NCBI GenBank assembly: GCA_014155875.1
Contig: JACEFZ010012596.1
Location: 62,001-126,000, forward strand
Reading direction: 5' to 3'
Length of the DNA stretch: 64,000 nucleotides
Origin: Cepaea nemoralis
Taxonomy: Eukaryota > Mollusca > Gastropoda > Stylommatophora > Helicidae
Shown: piece by piece, positions 20,596-30,112 of the stretch
How the letters are laid out: each line of letters begins with the position of its first letter
How positions within the stretch are numbered: the stretch's first letter is position 1
Position numbers and translations under genes: made by a program
Notes under the pieces: model-generated
Database searches by the model: none
Told to the model about the DNA's origin: nothing
What the model saw: the letters and a program-made list of their open reading frames with translations, nothing else

Positions 20596-22527
20596 GCAGT
20601 GTTACAACCCTTTAACTCATGTTTGTAACACGTATGGTCACAAAGAAAAATTGGCTGTCCAATTTTGTCAAAGATCCAATAAGTTGTAAATCTCTCGTTT
20701 GGGGATAGAACAACTCTCTTCTTCCCTTACTCACACTGTTCTATTTCTTCACTCGGCTAATTGAGTAGCCCTTCGTATCAGTATAGTTGGTTCTATAGAT
20801 ATCTTTGGGAATGGTTTTGAACCGGATCCGTTGTCTTATGACTTATGTCCTGACTTCCGTCTTATGACCCTTTGTCTTCTGACTTCCGTCTACTGACTTA
20901 TTTCTTTTGACCTGTCCTCATATTACCCGAAATGACAACCCAAATACAAGTTGACTCTGTTATGAGTGCAACACATGAGCATAAAATGTTCATGTTCCCA
21001 TTAATATCACCTCCAACTCGTATACATATAGTTCTACTCTTCACCTTCTCGCTTCCGCTCGTGAAAAGATATTTTCAATGTTACATTAAGGATTTTTAAG
21101 AAGTTATTGTGTCCCCTGAATTTAAGTTGCTGTTCTTTGAAACAAATGGTGTGTGCAACTTTTACGTGTTTGTTTTCCTGTTTGTTTGCGTGTTTTCTAA
21201 TAAACTACAGTATACTTAATTTACTAACATGTGTATGTGTTACTATATTACTTGTGTGTATTCCTTCGAGCGCCGTAAATCGGTTTATTGTGGTTACAAA
21301 TGTTTGTTATTCTTATTTATGACCACAACTCCGCTTCAAGATGCTCAAAGTATATTCCCTATCTAATCTACTAAAGTATGGCAACAACACACATAAAAAC
21401 TTGACAACACATTGGTTACACAGATTGACACAGACAAGTCGTAACAAGACGTTTCCAGCGGTGAACAAAAAAAATGTGCCGCTACCTTTCTCTCTCTCTC
21501 TCTTTCTTTCAATGTTTACTAATTTCCATATTCTCTCCTTCTCATTTATACATCTTTCATCACCTTTCATACTCTTGCTTTGCTAAAACATTCACTCGTC
21601 ATTAAAATATGGTTCATAGCATTAAATAAATGAACATTACATATTTACAATAAATGATTGGCTGAATTATAACAGTATTCACGCCAAATGACTGTGCAGT
21701 TTGTTTGCACGTGTCATGCCTATACAAAATATACAAGGTTGTGAGGATGGTTTGTCACCGATCCTGTAATACTAACTAACATTATTTGGTGTGCTGTTTT
21801 AAATTATCCTAAGGGAAATAATCTAACTAATTAATTACATTTAAGAGAATTGAGTTAACTACCTTAAAGTGTTATTGGTAAATGAAATGATGTTAATTCC
21901 TAAATGGTTTGGTTAGTTTAGAAATGATATTTCAGATAAATGAATTTATAAATGATTATGATTATGCGGTGATAACCTAATGTAATATCTAACAATTGTA
22001 TTCTATTATTGGTGTTACATTAAATGGGTTATTAAATGAATGATGGTGATTTCTAACTACCACATTACATAAATAAAGTTATATATGCATTTGAACATTT
22101 TGCAATTCAATTATTCATAGAAAAATGAAGTTATGTGTACTGTTAATAAAACAATAATATATATATATCACAGTTACATTTCTATATCTAATTACACTAA
22201 CTGATGTCCTCCTTTCAGGTGTGAAGATGGAGCAATGTTCTTTGTAGACTATACTTATAACATAGTTCATTTCGCCAAAGTCTTGTATGCTCTCCTTCAT
22301 GGATAGTGTATAAATATAGTTCCCTACTAACTTATGTAGGTTCATAGCTAACACTTCAACTGTTAATATAGCTTATGTGTGTGTCAGCGCTGCAGACATA
22401 TTATTTATGCGTCTGTTCGTTTCACTCTTAATGGCACTGTTACTTTTACACAGTTTACATGTTTGGCGATGATAACGCACTTACAGTGTAACTTATTCAC
22501 CACATACGGCACTGATTTACTTAACAT
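20596..22527. other. Non-coding AT-rich region between pol and 3' LTR
   Basis: Almost 2 kb inside the LTR element with no recognisable domain on either strand. The longest frames (about 85 codons) show no family match, so I see no envelope gene. A short TC run lies at 21488-21509. Confidence 0.5.
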
Positions 22528-23274
22528 TTACAGTGTCACTGTTTCTGGTGATCTCTGGTCGATCTCTTCCTGAATATCAGGTATTTCAATGGTTGACGGT
22601 CGACTCAAAGTGTCTGCCAAAGAGTTCAATCTCCCCTTTAAATGCTGGATGGTAAATGCATAGTTCTGCAGAATCAAAGCCCATCTGTAGACCCTGTTGT
22701 TCTGGGGAGTGCCAGACTGCATCACAGACAACGGAGAATTGTCGGTTTCGATCACAAACTGTGCTCCTGCCAAAAATCTATGAAATTTCTTAACACAATA
22801 GATTAAGCTGAGGCCCTCCAATTCTGATGCTGAGTATCTGGATTCAGCAGGGCTAATTTTCCGACTTACGTACATTACTGGGTGGAACTTCCCTTCGTAG
22901 AACTGTCCTAGTACCCCAGATATGGAGATAGCACTCGCATCTGTACGTAAAAAATAGGTAAGGTTTTGATTAGGCAAACGGAGGATAGGTGGAACGCTAA
23001 ATAGGTGTTTCAGTTTTGATAACGCGCTAATTAATCCTGCATCTTGTACAGATAATTTAGCCGAAGCTTTTAAGATGTTAGAAAAAACACTGGTGATTTC
23101 CGCCAGATTTGGAATAAATTTACTATAGTAATTTACAAGACCCAGTAAACTTCGGACCTGTTTCTTGGTCGTTGGCATAGTCAAATTTAGAATCTTGGTC
23201 ACGATTCTGTCATCTGTTCTTAATTGGCCCCTGCAGATGGTATGACCTAGGAAGTCAATCTGTTCCATGCCCAA
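22528..23274 (-). CDS. RNase H part of Gypsy-type polymerase
   Basis: 248 codons. It begins with the end of RT (QIDFLGHTICRGQLRTDD, then QVRSLLGLVNYYSKFIPNLA) and continues into RNase H with YFLRTDASAISISGVLG (first Asp), AESRYSASELEGLSLIYCVK (Glu) and FVIETDNSPLSVMQ (Asp). It ends with GRLNSLADTLSRP, the usual close of a Gypsy RNase H. Here the polyprotein stops shortly afterwards instead of running into an integrase. It is offset by one base from the RT frame. Confidence 0.85.
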   Translation of the reverse strand: MGMEQIDFLGHTICRGQLRTDDRIVTKILNLTMPTTKKQVRSLLGLVNYYSKFIPNLAEITSVFSNILKASAKLSVQDAGLISALSKLKHLFSVPPILRLPNQNLTYFLRTDASAISISGVLGQFYEGKFHPVMYVSRKISPAESRYSASELEGLSLIYCVKKFHRFLAGAQFVIETDNSPLSVMQSGTPQNNRVYRWALILQNYAFTIQHLKGRLNSLADTLSRPSTIEIPDIQEEIDQRSPETVTL

Positions 23275-23938
23275 CTTCTACTTTAGTAGGCTTGACTGTA
23301 AGCCCAAATACTCGCAACCTGTCGAAGACTTGTCGTAGTTTCTGTAGATGTGATGTCCAGTCGTCCGTATGAATACATATGTCATCTATATATGTAGAAA
23401 TATTGGTCATCCCATGGAGAAGATCCCTAGTTAGACGGACGAAAGTTGCTGGAGCGTTACGAAGGCCAAAAGGAAGAAAGCGCCACTCATACAGACCTAA
23501 ATGAGTGGAGAAAGCTGTTAAAGGAATATAATTTAATTGCATTGGGACTTGCCAATAACCTTTCGTGAGGTCAAGCTTGCTAAATATGCGAGATGTAGAC
23601 ATATCCAAGATCAAATCCTCGCATGCTGGGATTGGTTCAGCATCAATTTTGGTTATTTTGTTTAAACGGCGATAATCGACGCAGAGTCGAATAGTGGAGT
23701 CTTTTTTGGCAACAAGGACGATAGGGAAAGAATACTCTGACTGAGATTTCTGAATAATTCCGCTCGACTCAAGAGATAGTAGTTCTTTGTCGAGATTAGA
23801 CCTATAGTTTAGAGGGATTGAAATCGGTCGACACTTGATTGGGATGTTGTCAGTCAGAATAATAGAATGTTCTATTCTGTCTGTCTTTCCTGGGATGTCG
23901 GAGAAAATGTCTCTGTATTCCGTCACTAACTCTATCAT
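23255..23938 (-). CDS. Reverse transcriptase of Gypsy-type element
   Basis: 227 codons with all RT blocks: RLCVDYRRLNKIT (about 84-96), FSKLDLTKGYWQ (first Asp, about 119-130), FLPFGLRNAPATF (about 154-166) and the catalytic YIDD (183-186) in STYIDDICIHT. It is separated from the upstream integrase frame by one frameshift near 23990 and from RNase H by one base near 23270. Whether these are decay or programmed shifts cannot be told from one copy. Confidence 0.85.
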   Translation of the reverse strand: MIELVTEYRDIFSDIPGKTDRIEHSIILTDNIPIKCRPISIPLNYRSNLDKELLSLESSGIIQKSQSEYSFPIVLVAKKDSTIRLCVDYRRLNKITKIDAEPIPACEDLILDMSTSRIFSKLDLTKGYWQVPMQLNYIPLTAFSTHLGLYEWRFLPFGLRNAPATFVRLTRDLLHGMTNISTYIDDICIHTDDWTSHLQKLRQVFDRLRVFGLTVKPTKVEVGHGTD

Positions 23939-24128
23939 CTGTCGTCGTTGGTCGTCTGTAAGTTTGGTTTCTATCTTATGCTGTCAATGGTCCCAGTCGT
24001 GTTTACAGTAGGGACTGGTAATTCCATTTCGTCGTCATCTGTCTCGTTCAGTACTGTTGTGGTACGAGCTGCGTGTGCTGTTACCTGGCTAAGTGTGTTT
24101 GCGATGTCGCTGTCGTGTGTCGCCCTAC

Positions 24129-25709
24129 CTAGTGTAGTTGTGTGTGTACGTCTGTCGTCCGATTACTTGGTGTTGGTGCATCTTGTTCGTCTGTCTGTGG
24201 TTCTTGTCGTGAGAAGTATGGTTTCAGCATGTTGATATGAAATATCTTTAATTTTCCTTTTATCGATATTTCATAATCGACATCTGATATTTTACTTTCA
24301 ACGTTGAATGGCCCTTGCCAAGATGTTAGTAACAAATTACGTTTATCAGGTAGTAGGAGCAAAATCTTCTGATTTGGTTCAAGGTGTATAGTTTTAGCCC
24401 CCTTATTTGCATAGTCGTGGTTTCCTTTGCTCGACACCTGATTTAGTGGTCCAGCAATATCGACCGCTACACTCTCATATGGTCTAGATGTTAATAAAAA
24501 CCGTTGACCTTCGGCCGTCACATGCTTTCCCTTTCGTACAAGATGTTGACAAATAGTACATGAACGACAGAAATTTTTTATATCAGTACATAATTTAGGC
24601 CAGTAGAAGTGTGACAAAACTCTGGCTCTCGTTTTATCATAGGCCAAATGTCCAGAAAACGGTGACTCATGTGCGATCTTTAGCACATTTTGTCGGTATG
24701 TTACAGGTAACACCGTCTCCTGAATTGCATGGTTATTATTTGTGTAATAACGCATGAGAATTCCGTTATGTTTTATAAAATACCAAGATGCATTTTTAGT
24801 CACTTTCGCTCGCTCACCTAACAATTTAAAATAAGGTGCGATAGTTTGGTCTGTGCTTTGTGCCTCGATAAATTTCTGTCGAGTAGTGTTGGTATCGGCA
24901 CCGCTGGGTGTTAATAGCTGTAGCATTTCATTTTGTAAGTCAGTATAGTGTGTTTGTGTATCTGACCTTGTTACAGCATTAGCCATGTTTGTATGTTTCC
25001 AGGCTCTTATGTGGTCGTCTGTACATTGTTTCAATGAATCTAGGCCTAAAATGAGATCCGTGCATGGATCTTGCAGGATTGCGCAAGTAAATGTGCCGGT
25101 AAGGAACGGGGTATTGATATGCGCCTTTGCCAGTGGGTATTTCTCAATGGTTCCAGAGAAAGTACGGCATTTGACAAATTCACCCGTGTAATCTTCTGGT
25201 CTATTGATTTCTTTCCTTAAACCAAGTAGAGTGCTCCCGCTATCAATTAAACATTGGCATGGTTGATCATTGACCAGTGCATCGTAGAACTTAAGTTTAC
25301 CTCTGGAGGCACTAGCTGCTTTAGCATCTTCATTTGAACATGGTATTACGTGCCCACATTTCAATTTACCATCCGCATGAAATTGGTGACATATGTCACA
25401 TTTCTTAAAGTCTAATATGTCTGTTACCACTGCCACACTCTCACATTCACTCGCTGGTAACACATTTACAAGTTCCGAATCAATGTCACTCTCATCGTCT
25501 GATGACATATCGATGAGTGCAGCATTATTTGCCTTCATTCGTTGCCTACCAAGACATTTATTACTATAATGGCCATAGCTGGAACAAAAGTAACATTTAA
25601 CAGCACGTTTAAATGATGTTCTTCTGCTTTCTTGCTTCTTTAATACTGCTTCTAAGTGTGAGGGATATGCTGGACTTTTATCACACATAGTGTAGCTAGG
25701 ATGAAACAA
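24129..25709 (-). CDS. Zinc knuckle-protease-integrase (core deleted) polyprotein
   Basis: 526 codons. A CX2CX4HX4C zinc knuckle (C39, C42, H47, C52), an aspartic protease motif LIDSGST (D156), a protease flap/ILGLDSL region (about 218-226), an H2C2 integrase finger (H347, H354, C381/C384/C387) and the start of the integrase core with VAVDIAG (D417). After residue ~433 the frame jumps to the integrase C-terminal module (LTSWQGPFNVESK, IFHINMLKPYFS), so the second Asp and the Glu of the DDE triad are missing although the frame stays open. The capsid that should precede the zinc knuckle is also missing. It cannot encode an active integrase. Confidence 0.8.
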   Translation of the reverse strand: MFHPSYTMCDKSPAYPSHLEAVLKKQESRRTSFKRAVKCYFCSSYGHYSNKCLGRQRMKANNAALIDMSSDDESDIDSELVNVLPASECESVAVVTDILDFKKCDICHQFHADGKLKCGHVIPCSNEDAKAASASRGKLKFYDALVNDQPCQCLIDSGSTLLGLRKEINRPEDYTGEFVKCRTFSGTIEKYPLAKAHINTPFLTGTFTCAILQDPCTDLILGLDSLKQCTDDHIRAWKHTNMANAVTRSDTQTHYTDLQNEMLQLLTPSGADTNTTRQKFIEAQSTDQTIAPYFKLLGERAKVTKNASWYFIKHNGILMRYYTNNNHAIQETVLPVTYRQNVLKIAHESPFSGHLAYDKTRARVLSHFYWPKLCTDIKNFCRSCTICQHLVRKGKHVTAEGQRFLLTSRPYESVAVDIAGPLNQVSSKGNHDYANKGAKTIHLEPNQKILLLLPDKRNLLLTSWQGPFNVESKISDVDYEISIKGKLKIFHINMLKPYFSRQEPQTDEQDAPTPSNRTTDVHTQLH

Positions 25710-26053
25710 ACTACAAAAGCCACATCAAGGTGGCTTGACAATATAAACTGATGATTGTATACATTTTCATTACTTTCCGTAGAATAACACACTTCTTCAA
25801 TTTTCGTAGAATCTCACAATTTGTAACTTACTTCCTTCCATTGTGGTTCAAGCTCCACAAATTGTATGATCGTAATAATTCACAAAAGGATATTATCTCT
25901 GCCATTGTATGCAAAAAAATTTACATTACTTTCAAATATTTTAACACAGAAATGATGTCGAATGGTGCTTGTCGAAGATGCTTCAGAACTTTCTGATACC
26001 AATAGCCTGTTGACGTTGGTTCAGGGACTTCTGACACCAATTGGGGCCCTGCC
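25710..26053 (-). other. Leader between 5' LTR and first ORF
   Basis: About 340 bp. On the minus strand, just inside the 5' LTR, sequence reads CCAATTGGTGTCAGAAGTCC at 26046-26027. A TGGTGTCAGAAG element is the likely primer-binding area, but I do not assign the tRNA. No capsid-like peptide is found, so gag is truncated here. Confidence 0.5.
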
Positions 26054-26659
26054 TGTCAGCAACTTGCTTGCGACAGGTCTTTCAGGACTCCCCTACTTTT
26101 GCACCGCACGAAATAACAACTCGTGTCATTTGCAAAAGGAATGCAATTTATTTAGAGCTGGCAATTTATAAGCTCTGCGAGCGGCATGCTTCATTGACAT
26201 TAAACAACATGGATGTAATGAAGCGGTGAGAATGATACTAGTAATCACAATCTGAATCTAAAGCCTAATATTAACTATTGTCTAGAAACTTATAGCATTT
26301 GTCAAGAACACGTCTACTCTCTAATCGTCTCCAGTCTGGTCTGTCCTCACGCTACACATTGCGTGGTCAAGCACGGACGCTGTATCCTCTGTGCATTAGC
26401 GAGTCTTGCGTGCATAGCATCCCAACACGCTGGCTCGTGAACTTGAGTAACCGGGTACTCCATGGTTACTCGTAAGGCCAAGCTTCCCAATGGCTTGGGG
26501 AAGCCCTCACTCAACTGTCCTTAGTGCTCCCTTGGTTGACACAAATGTGTCCCCTGGTGAAGCTATTTATAGCGCTGGTGTCTCTCCTGTCTGGTGTCTC
26601 CCTACTAGACTTGTCTTAACTCTTATTAACTCTCTACACACTTATTGGAGATTCTGACA
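26054..26659 (-). repeat. 5' LTR (606 bp)
   Basis: TGTCAGCAACTT...GATTCTGACA; same length as the 3' LTR with about 11 substitutions and no length change seen by eye. Contains TATTTATAGCG in plus-strand reading; the promoter position was not determined. Confidence 0.9.
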
Positions 26660-26692
26660 GATGCCTATGTTTCAGATTTATAAAGAAATGTC

Positions 26693-27630
26693 TATAGCTT
26701 GTTAGTTATGTAGTTAGTCGACAGATTATCCTGAATGCACATCGAACCATTCAGTTCATAAGTGCTCGGATCTTCTCCTAAGTAAATCCCGCAGCGTGTA
26801 GCGGCTAACAAAACCAGTTCAGTGTAGGTTTATTAATCATCTTTGGCTTCCTGTATAGTGTTCTTGTGTGGCAACCCTTCTTTTAATTTGCTGTTCTCAC
26901 AGTCTGACCATGGTTGTAGATTCACAATAGTCGAGTCGCTTGGTTCTCGCAAACGACTTACTTCTCTTTGAGCATTCAGTATATCAGCCTGGTCCATGGT
27001 TCACTCGTCCACCCTCCACAGTAACCTTACCTACAAGTCTGTCAACCTGCTCATGTCCTTGTACACCCGCATGCCCTGTAACAAATATGAAACTAATTTT
27101 TGCCAGCCGTGACCGCTTCAGAGATAAAACCAATGTCTTCAGACTCACTCCATCTCTATCTTCTTGAACATACTCATTGAGTATCTACAGAAACATGCCC
27201 GAGTGAAGGTCTGTGTTTCTAGCCATGTTATTGCATTACTTACTACTATGACGTCCACAGTCAGACTACTTGTGTTCAATTCAAAAGCACCAGACTCTTC
27301 CTTTACAATTCTTCCCCCAGCCTGAGCCATAAAGGCACAAGAACTTCTCACGCGTCGAACGACAGACTCATCTGTGTAAATGACAGCATCACCTTCTAAA
27401 GAATTCTGGAAGCTAAAAGCATGTACTTCCGCCTCCACAGCAGCCGGAATTTCTTGTGTACATTTTCTGTCTAGTTGGATGCAAACTGAAAAGGACGTAC
27501 AAAACTCTGTTGGCACTTGAACCCACTCTTCGACAGGTTCTAAGACATCAAGTGACCACACCCGTTGAAGAATGTCTTCGGCTTGACCCATCCACGACTT
27601 TCCTCTTTTTAACCTTGCTGCCCTTTCCTC
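26693..27630 (-). mobile_element. I-like LINE copy B, 5'-truncated
   Basis: Same family as copy A, opposite strand. The 3' tail TTAGTTATGTAGTTAG lies at 26702-26717. The best open frame (27145-27591) carries the start of RNase H with VIYTDESVVRRVRSS (Gly of TDGS replaced by Glu) and SSLTVDVIVVSNAITW, where the conserved Glu is Asp. RNase H is therefore damaged. It is truncated within the RT-RNase H linker at about 27630. Confidence 0.8.
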
Positions 27631-27635
27631 CAGTG

Positions 27636-27912
27636 CCTTGCCGGCTGGCGTGGGCGATCATGCCTCTCCACAAATTACGATCTCCGACGTCATGGATCAA
27701 TTCATGTGTTCACTTCCTCCCGTGTCATAACACAAGACTGTCAAGAATCTCACGCTGTCTTCCTTTCTCTCTTTCCACAAATCTTTCCTGTTGTCACAAC
27801 ATGTTCCAGTTTTGTATTCTCATAACGTGGCCAAAAAACGATGACTGCCTCTACCTGATGTTTGTGATAAGTAGTCTTTACGACTCAGCTTCCCTTGAAA
27901 CGTCTTGATTGC
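27636..27912 (-). mobile_element. RTE-type LINE 3' fragment
   Basis: Begins GCCGGCTGGCGTGGGCGATC on the plus strand, the 3' end signature of a LINE also found at 58893-59340 (GCCGACTGGCGTGGGCGATC), and shares CACAAGACTGTCAA and TTTCCACAAATCT with it. No long frame. Confidence 0.6.
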
Positions 27913-27937
27913 TCAATTTTGCTGTCAATTAATTTTC

Positions 27938-29140
27938 AACCATCCATCCATCATGTACCACGCCGATAAGTGTTGGCAGTTACGTTTAGCCATCTCACTA
28001 GATCAGCAAAGTCGTGGATCAGCTCCGTGTTTCTTTCTTGATCATGACATATGGCCAAGCCATCCAGGTATTTACTTCTCGGTCTTCCCTTGGTCTCTTC
28101 CCTTGGATCTTGCCAGTTGTCACCAAGTTCTCCAATTCATTTCTTCTCATAACATACCCACAAAATTATGACTGTCTGCGTCTGTCTCTAATCAGTTTAC
28201 GATCTTCATTTGTTCTTTGAAGGACTTGTTCATTTGTTTTTCTGTCTGTCCGTGGTACTCTTTACATTTTCCTCAGAAACCACATTTCCGCAGCATCAGA
28301 ATTTTTTTCAGCTTGTCTGCTCATTATTCACCCTTCATATCCATACAAAAGTGCATGTTCTATGTACTTCTTCAACACTCTTTTTCTCGTTTCAATTGAT
28401 ATCCTTTTATTGGTCAGTATGTTTTTCATCTTGCAACAGGCTACCTTCGCAATGGCAATTCTTGTTTTAATCTCTTAAATGTTATGACTGTTCAGAGATA
28501 ACTGTACCGATTCACTTGTTTAAGATTATGCCCATATTACTTGAATATTACATGTGGTATTTCCTTCCTCCCAGTGAGGACCATAATCTAGTGTCTTCTT
28601 ACAATTCAATTATAACCCTAGTTTTTCACTGTATGCAACAATCGCATCTACTAAATGTTGCAGGTCCTGTTCATTGTCTGCAATCAAGACCCTATCATCT
28701 GCATATCTAACGTTATTAATGTATCGTCACCCAATGATGATTTCTTCCATACCTTCTATATTTCTGAAAATACTTTCACTGTACAGGGCAAAAAGATCTG
28801 GAGACATTACACATCCCTGCCCCACACCTCTTTTAATAGGCTGATATTGACCTACTTCGTTATCAATTATTATGGTAATTTGTTGTTTCCAATATATGTT
28901 TTTATTTTAGACGTCTAAGGTCTTTTCCATCAATTTGTAGATCTTCAAGCACCCTTATCATGTCCACATGTCTCACTTTACCGAAAGCCTCTGTGTAGTC
29001 AATAAAGCAAAGGTGTAGATCATTGTTTATGTCTATAGAACGTTCAATTATTGTACTCAGTATATGCACAGCTTTTGCTGTACCCTTGCCTTCTACAAAC
29101 CCACATTGTTATTTTCTATTTCAGGTTGTATTCTAACATT
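27938..29140 (-). mobile_element. RTE-type LINE fragment, RT to 3' end
   Basis: Minus-strand copy of the family best preserved at 52030-53690. The tail is CCATCCATCCATC on the plus strand. Matching segments include the 3' ORF end (28010-28090), the VLIADN-type block around 28670-28700 and the LHLCFIDYTEAF-type block near 28990-29020. Multiple frame breaks; truncated at about 29140 in KIQPEIE. Confidence 0.75.
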
Positions 29141-29164
29141 CCAAGTTCTTACTTTCAATGATAG

Positions 29165-29600
29165 TAATCGTTTGCACTCAGTAGCCTGCTGACGGTCTGG
29201 AGTCACCAGGTACACATGACTATCCCTTCGGGGCGAGGCTGCTCCTATGGAGCACCCATTTACGCCGTTAAGCTGATTTTCGATGAGACCGTGAAACATA
29301 ATTTTCTGGGCATCTGTAAAGAAGGTAGTTTGCCATTGATTTCCTTTTTACCAGTGACTATTGTGGCCAATGATCGTAGTCATTGCCGCCACAAAAAAGA
29401 GATCCACTGCCTACCGTCGTGAAGCTGGAGACAACTTACAAGTGTCTGTCGGCTGCTCTTCAACTTCATCCACCACCTACACCCATGGCTTCACGTAAAC
29501 CTGATCGGAAGGCTAAACGGGTACTCCGCCTTGCCCAAGGGTGTCCCGTAGGCTAGCGGAGGGAAGGAGGCACCTTACTTCTCCATTGATATAGGATACC
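29165..29600 (-). mobile_element. SINE with RTE-like tail (degraded)
   Basis: The minus strand contains AAATCAATGGCAAACTACC and CAGATGCCCAGAAAATTATG, the same 3' body as the SINEs at 5303-5549 and 58995-59230. It lies between two RTE fragments of different families. The head is not clear; limits are approximate. Confidence 0.5.
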
Positions 29601-29624
29601 CCTACCCCGCCACCCAGTTTCAAC

Positions 29625-30110
29625 ATTCTTCTATAAAACCACATCTCCAAGGCTTCTATGGAATTTCTCGCCTGTTTATTAATTGTCCAGGATTCGAAGC
29701 CGTATGTTAAAACTGGTTCTATGTAACATGCAACAACTCTTTTCTAACTTTTAATGACGGTGACTTATTAGACAAAACGTTCTTCATTTGATAGAATGCA
29801 GTTTTTGCTTGTCCTATTCGGTTCTTTATCTCAGTGATGCATCTTCCATCTGATGTTATCCACAGATATCTGAATTTCTGCACTTGACCCAAAATAACAT
29901 CCCGTACTTTAATTGCACATTTAGGCACAATATGGTTTTTATTTTTAAATATATCACCATAACTTCTGTCTTTCTATTATTCAAACTAAGGCCCATTTTT
30001 TCACTTCCCACAACCACTGTATCTATCATTTCCTGTAGATCCTTCTGACTTGTTGCTATCAAGACGATCTAATCAGCATAACTAAGTTATTTATATTATA
30101 TCCACCAACC
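29625..30110 (-). mobile_element. RTE-type LINE fragment, second subfamily
   Basis: The frames 29719-29928 (VQKFRYLWITSDGRCITEIKNR) and 29856-30062 (DLQEMIDTVVVGSEKMGLSLNN) match the thumb region of RTE reverse transcriptase. The same peptide (LQEMMDTVVVESEIMGLNLNN) is at the right edge of the window, so both belong to one subfamily. Confidence 0.7.
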
Positions 30111-30112
30111 AG

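Larger units (their letters stand above)
19972..26659 (-). mobile_element. Complete LTR retrotransposon, Ty3/Gypsy-type with copia-like domain order
   Basis: 6688 bp on the minus strand, bounded by two 606-bp LTRs and a 4-bp target duplication GATG (19968-19971 and 26660-26663). Domain order in the sense direction: zinc knuckle, protease, integrase (25709-24129), reverse transcriptase (23938-23255), RNase H (23274-22528). This is the order of Ty1/copia, yet RT, RNase H and the H2C2 integrase finger are Ty3/Gypsy-like, as described for Gmr1-type elements. The capsid part of gag is absent and the integrase core is deleted in frame, so the element is defective. LTRs differ at about 11 positions by eye (near 1.8%), so the insertion is fairly recent. 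Confidence 0.9.

Noticed and set aside
20596..22527. Envelope gene between RNase H and 3' LTR
   Set aside because: No frame above about 90 codons and no signal or membrane segment pattern with gene-like features.
23948..24235. 95-codon plus-strand ORF
   Set aside because: Antisense shadow of the integrase-RT junction of the LTR element.
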